Origin: Mytilus californianus
Lineage: Eukaryota; Mollusca; Bivalvia; Mytilida; Mytilidae
Direction of reading: 5' to 3'
Assembly (NCBI RefSeq): GCF_021869535.1
Contig: NW_026262701.1
Span: forward strand, 4,727,501 to 4,791,500
Length of the DNA stretch: 64,000 nucleotides
A model generated the notes under the pieces. That model had not been told where the DNA came from and ran no database searches. It saw nothing but the letters and a program-made list of their open reading frames with translations. Within the stretch, counting starts at the first letter, position 1. The number at the start of each line of letters is the position of its first letter. Below, piece by piece: positions 32,785-44,700 of the stretch. The translations under genes and the position numbers were made by a program.

Positions 32785-35700
32785 GTGCTTATTCTCTGCT
32801 AATAAAATCCCTTTTTCAACATGTTATTTCAAATAAAATAGTATTAAATCGCTTACAAATAATTCCATATAAGAGAAGTAGCCTTTCAATTTAAAGTTCA
32901 ACGTTACAAAATTAGGAAACTATTGTAAAATAAAAGTATTTTCGTCCAGTTTTAAACACGTGGTTTGCCTCAAAATTATGTTTGTAAATAAATAAAAAGG
33001 ATATGGAACTAGTATTTTATAGAAAAGTAGTTTGTTTGTGGGATATTAACACTTACCCTCTAGGAAAATGGACGGAAAGTTCTCATTGGAGAGGATTTGA
33101 AGTATCCCAATGGACTCGCCGCATTGCCAACTCGTCCCTCATCAACTCGTCCTTATTTTAAAAAATAACTCTCACCTACTCGTCCTTATTTTGAAAATTA
33201 ACTCTCACCTCTTAAAAGAAAGTGGTCCTCTCGTCCGATTGATCTATTCAAAGAAGTTAAGGTTCATGTGGAGCTTTTGGATAAAATGGCAGCATTTCCA
33301 CCTCAAAATTGACACTTTTGAGTAGACAAACCAGTGTTTGATACCTGGAAAAGTTTTAAGGCATGGCATGCCCTAGATAAAAAAAATTTCAATGCATTTC
33401 ATGTTTTAGAAAATGTATTTTAAGAGAAATCTCAGGTTGACTAGAGTTAAAAGATCAGTGCTAATGCCCATGTGCGCAACCTTTGCGAAATGAAGTCAAA
33501 ACTCTTCCATTGAGTTGACTATCAACATGGAAGATATTTGTTTCATAAGGGAATTGAAAAAAAAAAATTTCTACTGAACATGAGAATAAAAAAAAATACA
33601 TTATGTTTCAGAAAGAAAAAGTCCTGATCCTGTATGCTATTGGAAAAAATAGTTTGTTTCTGAAAAAATTTGTGAAAAAAAAATAAAAAATTCATTCTGA
33701 GAAAAAAAAGACATGCCCCCTTCCAACAAAAGATGATTGGTTGGTTCCCTTAAAGCTTTCTGATAAACGATCAAGGTGTATTAATGGGTTATCAAGCAAT
33801 GGCAGACAGTCAGATGGAGAAAATTACTGTATCCCCTTCAGTGTGATGCATTGATGTATCAAACACTCGTGTTCATGTACACCCAGAAATCCTACACAAC
33901 ATGCACAAGTGACATTAATATGGTAAAATGAATGTATTTTTGTAATAAAAAAAATGTGCAACTCTCAGCATGCCGAAATTAAATTTCTGTTCTATTTATA
34001 AACATCACCAACAGTTAATATACACATGAACAATGTTTGTTGATGCCAAAATACAAGAAAAAATAAATTCCCCTTCTCAGCCCCTTTCTTGGCTGTATTT
34101 TGTCAAATGTCAGTTATTTTGTATCATACTTTTCTTTGCTGGAGCTGCTTGACGCCATTTTGAAACTCTGCTAAACCTGCCCCAACCCAGTGTTGATGTC
34201 CAGTTAACTTGGGTAGGTAAAAAAGGTTAAACCAAGGAGGGGGGGGGGGAGGGGGGGTCAATCAACTGTTTGACAGACAACTAACCCGAGTTGGACGAAT
34301 CGAAGTAGGCCTAGATTTAATGTACTGAATGAATGATATAATTTATCATATGCACTTTACTACGATTGATTTGTGTCTCATCAGTAATGTATTGTATCAT
34401 ACCAAATCAGTGGCAGATTCAGGGGTGTAGAGAGTGTATGACCCCCCTCTTTTTGATTATAAATAGATATAACTTTTTGGCTTAAAATTGTCAAATTTAT
34501 CTTTACATTGTCCATTCTGAAATCATCTTTTTTTTTAATATTTTGTGGTATATTTTGCTTCCATAAGATATATTCTATTAAATCGGTACAAATCTATCAT
34601 GCCACAACCACAAATCTGACTGTTCTTAATCAATATTTACATGTGCACCTATAATTATCCAAATATAATCCCTATTTGCTTAAGATGTAGCTCTTTAGCA
34701 TACATCAATTTCATTCCAAACTACACCTGTCCTCTTTAAGTTCAACAATGGTTACCTTCACCTTTCTTTCATAAATGTAGAAACCTGGTTTGCAGTCTAT
34801 TGAACAGCTCATTTATAGTTTTAAATGAAATGATCAGGACTTTTCATTCATGATTTTGTTCAATTTTCACATTAATCATTGTATTTTTCAGTTAAGATTT
34901 GTTGAAATAGGCCGTGTGGCCTATATTGCCTATGGACCAGACCAAGGAAAACTATGTGCTATAGTTGATGTTATTGATCAGAACAGGGTGAGATTATTGT
35001 CAATCAATCAGTTTCAAACATGTTGTACATGTACATCTTTGAAAGATATGGAGTATATATATTAGTGAGACAACAACCCAATAACCCAATATACCGGAAA
35101 GACATCAAGAGATCAACAGAGTAAATAATGTCAAGCTCTTCTTGGTGTCTGGTGCAAAGAACCCATTCTGATTAAAATATGTAAAATCAGTTTGCAGAAT
35201 TCCCTAATTTTTATCCAAAAAAATTTGCCGTCGTATATTGGTATCACTTTGTCGTCGTCAGCATGGTCCGAAGACAGTTGGTTTCCGGACAATTACTTAA
35301 GTATAATTAAATAGAAATCTATGAAATTTATACACAAGGTTTATAACTACAAAAGGACTGTTGGGATTGATATTGGGGGTTATGGTCCTAACAGTTTAGG
35401 AATAAGGGACCAAAAATGGGCCCAGATAAGCATTTTTCTAGTTTCCAGAAATAACTTGTGGAACGGTGTATGGATCTCTCTGAAATTATACCACAAGTTT
35501 CCATACTAGAAAGGGATGGTTAGGATTTGCTTTGGGGGTTAGGGCTCAAACCGTGTAGGAATCAGGGGCAAAAAAGGGGGGAAAACAAGGGTTTCCTGGA
35601 TAATGGACAATTACTTAAGACAATTTAAAAGCAGTGTAAGGGAGGTAATCCCAAACACGTTTTGATTACCTCCCTTACACTACTTTTAAATTATGTATAA

Positions 35701-38700
35701 AGAAATGTTGTATTGTCTTGAAATGATTAACTGTCAATTTATTTTTAGAAGTTACTAGTAAGGAATATTGATTTTAGCCATGATTATGTATGTCATTTTC
35801 TATTTTTAGACTTTTTTTGATCTATTTAAATGGGTAATTATTGTTGCAAACTCCAATGAAATTTGAATTGAGATTATGACCATATCTTGAGGGAAAGAAT
35901 TTTTTTTTGAGGGGGGGGGGTTTAAAAGAAATTGTGGGGGGTCAATTTTTTCTCATTTCAGATTTCAGAAATTAAAAAGAAAAATTCTAAAAATATTTTT
36001 TTTGCAAAATAAAAAAGGGGGAGGGGGGTGTCAATACGCAACAGCAAAGTGTATTGCACAAAAGCAAAAAATTGAATATAAATTCAAATCATATAACCAA
36101 TTGTTAGTTCTTTGACTACAGTTATTCTGTGTCAGAAACCTATTATGTGTCAAATATTAATTACAATCCAAATTAAGACCTGTATCAAGCGCGAATATTG
36201 TGTCCATTTTTGCCCCAACTGTTCAGGGTTGGACCTCTGCGGTCATATCCAGCTGCGCTTGCATTGGCAAAGCAATTTATTAAGTTCAAAGTGAAGTTTT
36301 TATTTTATCAATGTTTATATAGAAACCAGTTTACCATTGTTAACATTTTAGAGTGGAGTAAATTGAATCTCATAAGAAAAGCATAACCTGTATATGAAGC
36401 TTGAAAACCAAAATAATACCATACATTTTTGAATTATGATTACAGGCCTTGATTGATGGACCATGCACTGGTGTGTCCAGGAAACAGATGAATTTCAAAA
36501 ACTTGCATTTGACTGGTATCAAAATAACAATGCCAAGATCCCTTCGTACTGGTCTCCTGAAGAAAAAATGGGAAAATGACAAAGTCCAAGAACAGTGGGG
36601 GAAAACCACATGGGCCAGGAAAATAGCAGACAGACAACTGGTATACTTGTAGTTTAGTTTTTGGGGTAAAGATTGCATAAAAAGTAATCAAAACCCTTAT
36701 GGTACTGACTTGATATATTTATCTTCTAAAGTTGTATTTCTACCTTTGATATACCCAACAAAATAGAGCGGTAAAGTGATATTCTTTAGATCCTATCCAG
36801 TCAATGTCATGCAATTTGTTAATGAGATGTTATAAGTTACAATATGATGTGTATTTGAATTACCATAATTGTCAAGAAAACTTATTTTGATTAAAATTAC
36901 CATAATCGGGCTTGTATAGTTCGCACTGGTACATAGTCCACACCCCCTTCTCCCCACAAATTTCAGGCAAAAAAAATGTTTGTAAATGTTATAAAAGGTC
37001 TAATGAAACTCCGGTAATTTCAAATCGTGTGTGGTTGTTTGCGGTATTTTCTTGGAAAAACCTGTTTTCCATCATCAAACAGAAGCTGAAATTGCTTGTA
37101 AATGATTCTAGAACACTTCACAATTGTTAAAATAAGTCTAAATCACGAAAAAAACAATTTAAAACCTTTTCTATGTTTAAACCGGAAGTTTGAAAAGCAC
37201 GTGTAAAAGAAGAAAAAAACATGGTGAGAGTCGAAATCCGTACATAATAGATATCACTATAATACATATTTAAAAGTAAAACGGTTCCATCCTTATGTAA
37301 AACATTGTTTAATATATCTATTACATTAACCCTTTCACCGATAGCTGTCCAGACAGAAGCTACTCTGAGACGATGGCTTCCCTGGCTACTATTACTCAAG
37401 TGGGAGATCTTCATAATAAATGTCAATAAAAACTTGTCTGTAGTTATTTGTGTCTTTATATTATTCACTAACACCATGTCCACAGTTTTGTTCATGTTTT
37501 GATAATTTTTTCTTCATAAAATGTTCTAATTTTCGGCATTATCTAGGTAAAATTCTGCTCTTTGACCAAAAATCGTAATTTTTTAACCCAAAACAGCAAA
37601 ATTTTGAAAAATTTAATGAGGCTGTACAAATTCCTTACACTGAACGATGTCCATTCCAAGTGTTTTGTACATAAAACGACATTTTATGTCTAAAAAGTAT
37701 ACTAGTTTGGCTTCAATTCTTCCATATTCTTTCAAAAAAAAATGTTCCCTCATTTCAAATTTTCGTAAATTCCGTAAATTTCCTCTGATTTTGACACGGT
37801 TTTCAACAAACGGAAGCACTATGTTTACACTTTCATCTGGGTATTCAACAAAGAAAGATAACTCGTGTTTGCACTGTTTTGAGCGGGAAATATAAAAGAG
37901 GTATTCCGATCCTGGTAAAACGGGACTCATCGTCAGCTGTCTGAAGCGTGAATCCCGGTAAACCGGGACTCATCAGCGAAAGGGTTAATGTTTGAAGGGT
38001 CTTAAGCTAATACAAAACATATTTGTCAGTATGAAACACCAAAACGGAACGAATAATACCCGATTACGTTTTGTGATTTACACATCGTAAGCTGGTTTAC
38101 GGTTGTCTTTTTTACTTTTTTTGTACTGTTTCATTCAAGCAGATACCAGTTTATTTTAGACAATGCATTAAATAAACGAGAAATTTGTAATGAAGCGTTT
38201 AATATTTAAATTTATCAGTATTAATATGATATTGAATAAAAATAACTTATTAATATGGATTAGGTAAAATTATTAGTTTGAAAAATGATAAGAGCGCCCT
38301 CTACAATATCAATAACAAACATGGCGGAACGTAAACAAACCACCTCGCGAAATTGAATTTTTTTCTCTTATTTCTTGCTTATTGTACTCTATAGTCCGCA
38401 CCCCTGTCTGGCAGGTTCAATTTTGAGAATAAAACCGCAGACTATACAAGCCTTTCAACGGTACATAAGTAATGCATTGCTTATGAATCTGTTATAAAAT
38501 GAGGTTTAATTACAAATATACAATCATGAACAAAGGAAGATAAATTTAACTCTAATTTACCTAGCTAAATGTAATTCAATGTTTTATTTTTAGATTAGCA
38601 ACATTGCAAAATAAAACAATCTTGACCCTTCAGTGCTCACAACCATTTTGATTGAAAATAATTTCTAATATTTTGGCAGAATACCATGCTGGAATAAACA

Positions 38701-41700
38701 ACTTTCTGTTTGAATATTTCTTTGATTGTAAACAGAATGTACTTCAGTTTTGTAAATTTTATTTGTTTATATCATTCTTCCATTCTCAGTAGATTTGTAT
38801 AAATATTTCCTTTATTTCAATGATTGAACGAGTCTTGAGATGACTAGATCAATGAAGAGCCTTACTTTCTTGATAGGAATTGCCGTCATACTGGCAGTGC
38901 TGAAAACAACATGTCAGAGATTTAGTCATTAATCAGACCTCGATTCAGTCATTCCTAAATCTGTTAGATATTTGCTAAAGACCAGTAAAAAATGCTTAAA
39001 ACCAATAAAAAGTTCTGTTTTTTTCGGTGCTAAGTGTCCATCAAAAAGTTATACCAACTAAACTTTTGCCAAAAAATATTTCACCCAAATGGTTTTTTCA
39101 GTGTCTCAAATAAGAAAGACATTTGAAACTATGGTGAATTAATAAGTTACTTGGTTCCATATAATCACCAGGATAGACTTTATAAACTATGGTGTATTAA
39201 TAAGTTACTTGGTTCCATATAATCACCAGGATAGACATACAGTTGTTTTGGGCTCAGAAACTTTGAATGTTACGAATGATATCAGTAAAATTGCAGCAAT
39301 TTAACATTTCCATAGATATAAATTTCAAAGAATAGAAGCAAATTATACATCAGTTTTGTAAATCTTCATTCAGTATTAAATTTTTTTATTTTTATTTCAA
39401 TGGTTTGAATATTGAGATGATTGGATCAATGAAGAGCCTTACTTTCTTGATAGGAATTGCCGTCATATTGGCAGTGCTGAAAACAACATGTCAGAGATTT
39501 ATTCATTTCTAAATCTGTTAAATGTTTGCTAAAGACCAGTAAAAAATCTTCGATCCAATATAAAGTTATGCTTTTTAGTACTAAGTGTCTAATAAAAAGT
39601 CATAATTAATCAAAATCTTAACAAACTTTTGCAAAAAAATTATTTCACCCAAATGGTCTTGTCAATGTCTAAAATCAGAAAGACTTTTGAAACTATGGTG
39701 TATTAATAAGTGACTTGAATTTGGTTCCATACAATTACCACAATAGACACACAAAGTTTTTTTGGCTCAGAAACTGAATGTTTTGAAGGATATTGGTAAA
39801 ATTTGGCAATTTAACATTTCCATTGATATAAATAATAAATTTCAAAGAAAATCAACAAATTATACATCAGTTTTGTAATTCTTCTTTCAGTAATAACTTT
39901 CTTCTTATTCTCTGATAACTTATTTCAATGATTGCTTGAGTCTTGAGATGACTAGATCAATGAAGAGCCTTACTTTCTTGATAGGAATTGCCGTCATACT
40001 GGCAGTGCTGAAAACAACATGTCAGAGATTTAGTCATCAATCAGATTCATTTATTCCTAAATCTGTTAGATGTTTGCTGAGACCAGTAAAAAATGCTTAA
40101 TAAAACCAATAAAAAGATTTATTTTTTGCTGCTAAGTGTCCAACAAAAAGTCAAAATTATTCAAAAATCATACCAACTAAACTTCTGCAAAAATACTATC
40201 TCATCTAAATAATCTTTTCAATGTCTAAAGTATAAAAGACTTTATAAACTATGGTGGATTCATAAGATGCTTGAATTTTGTTCCATATAATCAACAGGAT
40301 AGACAAAGTTGTGTTGGGTTCAGAAACTGAATGCTTCAAAGGAAATTAGTAATATTTGGCGATTTAACATTTCCATTGACACACATTTTAAGAATATAAA
40401 CAAATTATACATCAGTTTTGTAAATCTTCTTTCAGTAATAACTTTTTTCTTATTCTCTTGTATTTTATTTCAATGATTGGATGAGTCTTGAGATGACTAG
40501 ATCAATGAAGAGCCTTACCTTCTTGATAGGAATTGCCGTCATACTGGCAGTGCTGAAAACAACATGTCAGAGATTTAGTCATCAATCAGATTCATTTATT
40601 CCTAAATCTGTTAGATGTTTGCTGAGACCAGTAAAAAATGCTTAATAAAACCAATAAAAAGATTTATTTTTTGCTGCTAAGTGTCCAACAAAAAGTCAAA
40701 ATTATTCAAAAATCATACCAACTAAACTTCTGCAAAAATACTATCTCATCTAAATAATCTTTTCAATGTCTAAAGTATAAAAGACTTTATAAACTATGGT
40801 GGATTCATAAGTTGCTTGAATTTTGTTCCATATAATCAACAGGATAGACAAAGTTGTGTTGGGTTCAGAAACTGAATGCTTCAAAGGAAATTAGTAATAT
40901 TTGGCGATTAAACATTTCCATTGACACACGTTTTAAGAATATAAACAAATTATACATCAGTTTTGTAAATCTTCTTTCAGTAATAACTTTTTTCTTATTC
41001 TCTTGTATTTTATTTCAATGATTGGATGAGTCTTGAGATGACTAGATCAATGAAGAGCCTTACTTTCTTGATAGGAATTGCCGTCATACTGGCAGTGCTG
41101 AAAACAACATGTCAGAGATTTAGTCATCAATCAGATTCATTTATTCCTAAATCTGTTAGATGTTTGCTGAGACCAGTAAAAAATGCTTAATAAAACCAAT
41201 AAAAAGATTTATTTTTTTGCTGCTAAGTGTCCAACAAAAAGTCAAAATTATTCAAAAATCATACCAACTAAACTTCTGCAAAAATACTATCTCATCTAAA
41301 TAATCTTTTCAATGTCTGAAGTATAAAAGACTTTATAAACTATGGTGGATTCATAAGTTGCTTGAATTTTGTTCCATATAATCAACAGGATAGACAAAGT
41401 TGTGTTGGGTTCAGAAACTGAATGCTTCAAAGGAAATTAGTAATATTTGGTGATTAAACATTTCCATTGACACACGTTTTAAGAATATAAACAAATTATA
41501 CATCAGTTTTGTAAATCTTCTTTCAGTAATAACATTTTTCTTATTCTCTTGTATTTTATTTCAATGATTGGATGAGTCTTGAGATGACTAGATCAATGAA
41601 GAGCCTTACTTTCTTGATAGGAATTGCCGTCATACTGGCAGTGCTGAAAACAACATGTCAGAGATTTAGTCATTAATCCGACCTCAATTCAGTCATTCCT

Positions 41701-44700
41701 TGATTATTTGTAAAAGCCCAGTAAAAATTGTGCTGAAATCTTTTCTATTCCAAGTATCTCCTAAAAAGTTATTGTTATAATTATCATTCAGAACCTAACC
41801 TCCAAAAAAATGATTTTGTCCTCATGTCCTGCAGTCAGTAAGACCTTTGTAACTGACAAGGATTACTGAGAAACTTGGAAAATCTTCTGTATAAATGCTA
41901 TTCAAATACCTTTTAATCTATGTTAGCCAAATGAAATCTGACCATTGCCATGGAGATTAAACATGTTATTGAAAAAAATGTTGATTAGGTGGAGTTTTAA
42001 CTTAATCTTAATTTGTTTCGCTTGGTCTGAATTGATTGTCACCACTGATATACTGCGTAGCCATACACGGATTTTATTGGTGATTTAAATTAAGTTTGGT
42101 AAATACACATGCTTTTATTAAGAAAAAGAATATTTGAAGTTGTTAAATGTGAATTTATATATAATTTTACATCAGAACAAGACTGGATCAACGAAGAGCC
42201 TTACTTTCTTGATAGGAATTGCCGTCATACTGGCAGTGCTGAAAACAACATGTCAGAGATTAAGTCTTGTTTCATCTGATCAGTAAAACCAAATTTAAAC
42301 ATTACTGTCTTAGGATTCACCCCTTTACACCCTGGCAGTGGTCAATAACACTTATGATGCTGTGTAGTGGTGTAAGTGTATTACAAATGTAATTCAAACT
42401 GCTATACACCCTTATTAACATTTACGATTTGCAACCACAGAATCATTTTAGTTTATGTCACTATTACAAGTAGCAGAAAGCATGAAATTGCCATAATACA
42501 AGTATATACAATCCTGATATAAAATGGATGTGGTATGATTGTCAATGAGACATCTATCCACTATAGAGTCCAAATGTTGTGGATGTAAGCAAATCCACTT
42601 TGCTTGGTCTGTATGAGTGAAACTTGTTTTGTTCGTAACAAAATACGTACATATAGCCAAGATGTTGATAGACATATTGAATACCCTTTTATTAACTTAA
42701 ATTTTTATGCCCCACCTAAGATAGTAGAGGGGCATTATGTTTTTCGGTCTGCGTTCGTTCGTCTGTCCGTCTGTCCGGCTTTAGGTTAAAGTTTTTGGTC
42801 AAGGTAGTTTTTGATGAAGTTGAAGTCCAAACAACTTGAAACTTAGTACACATGTTCCCTATGATATGATCTTTCGAATTTTAATGCCAAATTAGAGTTT
42901 AAACCCAAATTTCACGGTCCACTGAACATAGAAAATGATAGTGGGGCATCCATGTACTAGGACACATTCTTGTTTTGCCATCATTTTCCATTCAACACGT
43001 GAGATGAGAATAATTTCTTCTTCAATTTTGTGTGAGCCTGTTCAGAAACGTGTGCTTACAATGTATTATTTAAGTGATAGCCTTGTACTGGATTACCAAA
43101 TCATTGTACATTAGTGAAGAGCCTCTTGTGCTTTAGAAGTACCTATCAGACTTACATGGCATTCCCTGTATTTTATGGTAAATAAAACTCTTTATCAGGA
43201 ATTCGGGCACAATACATTTGTAGTTGTCTCTTCAAGGTGAAACTGGAGTTTTAATCTTAACATTTTGTTTTCTGAATTGCTACAATAAGTGACCAGATAA
43301 TGGTCAAAATGTAAAAAAATGGCTATATTTTTCATTTAAACATACCAAATTATCAGATAGTATAACATGACTAGATCAATGAAGAGCCTTACTTTCTTGA
43401 TAGGAATTGCCGTCATACTGGCAGTGCTGAAAACAACATGTCAGAGATTTAGTCATGTTATACATTTTGTGACTAGAAACTAAAGCATTTTGACAGATTA
43501 ATTTCTATTTCATCAAGCTCATGTATATTGAAGTTCTCGCACGAGATTAAATCATTCATTTAAACATGAATTTCAAGAAAAAGGAGCTTTAACTGGACTA
43601 TTTCACATTTGCCTTATGTGAATTATTATTTTATAAACTTTAATGGTGCACAGGCACTTAAGATATAAAAGTAAAATGGAAAAAATATTTTCAAAATTAG
43701 CTCATTTTTGTTTAAATTTATTAGTTTTGATATTGTTAATGTATTTTGATATGATGTTTATTTGCTAGTGGCAATGTGTGTTCAACTCGGATCTTAATTG
43801 ACTAGGATTGCCAGTTTTCCAGCTAAAGGTCATGGTTCTCCCAAGGTACTCTGCATGCCATGATATAGCATAGAGTGCTGAAATTGGCATTAGACAGCAA
43901 CAATCAATCAGTCAATGTTTTTCAAAATCACAGAATAAAAACAGATTTGATAATAAGAATTTGTATAATTTCAGAGGAGTAAGCTATCAGATTTTGACAG
44001 ATTCAAACTGATGAAGGCCAAACAAGCAGTAAGTTATTATGGATTCTGCTGCAATATTTAGAATAGCTCTTATTTAAATAAATCACAAAAATACAACATG
44101 AAAGAAAACTGGTGAACATGTACAGTCTTACTTGTATAAAACTTTACAACTTTCTAAGTTGGAAGGATAATTTTTTATTAATCTCAATTGGTTTGATTGA
44201 CTGTAACTTCGGAAATTATTGTGAGGCTTCTATAAATGTGAATAATGCAACTGGGGGAGTATAGTAATAATAAGAATTGACATTCTCATATCTTACACAT
44301 ATATTTCAATGCAGATTTTCCTGAAATCCTTGCATTTTTGTCAATTCTTCAAAATGAGAAATAATTTCTGAATTTACAGTATTTTATTTGGGTTGAAAAG
44401 CATTGACCCAAGCCCATTTTGTAGCTCTTCATACTAAAAACATGTGCACGATCAACGCTTTTACAACCCTATAAAATTTCAAAAGGAAGCATTCAATTCT
44501 TATTGAAATTACAAGGTATAGCAAATTTTTTGTTTGTTTTCCTATGTATTTTTGTGACGTCATGAGAAGCACATACTGTCATGCATGTTGAATTTTATTG
44601 AGAAATACAATTTCATATTGATATGTCTCGTGATTGCTATATATTATTATATAGATACAACAAACAACAAGACATGTTTGTATGGACTAGAATAATTGTT

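Larger units (their letters stand above)
38790..41680 (+). repeat. Tandem duplication array, units of about 545 bp, in RPL14 intron 3
   Basis: Six units each carry one structured RNA element. Start-to-start distances are 577, 531, 545, 545 and 546. The last three are nearly identical throughout (CATCAGTTTTGTAAATCTTC, GCTGCTAAGTGTCCAACAAA and GATAGACAAAGTTGTGTTGG); the first two are older. Confidence 0.92.

Noticed and set aside
37613-37930. 105-codon minus-strand frame inside the TTAA-flanked element as a transposase.
   Set aside because: No DDD/DDE or zinc motif, and the element is far too short for a piggyBac transposase.
38840-43456. Assignment of the RPL14 intronic element to box C/D or H/ACA snoRNAs.
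   Set aside because: No RUGAUGA box next to the closing stem, CTGA is far from the 3' end, and there is no conserved ACA three bases from the end; left unclassified.
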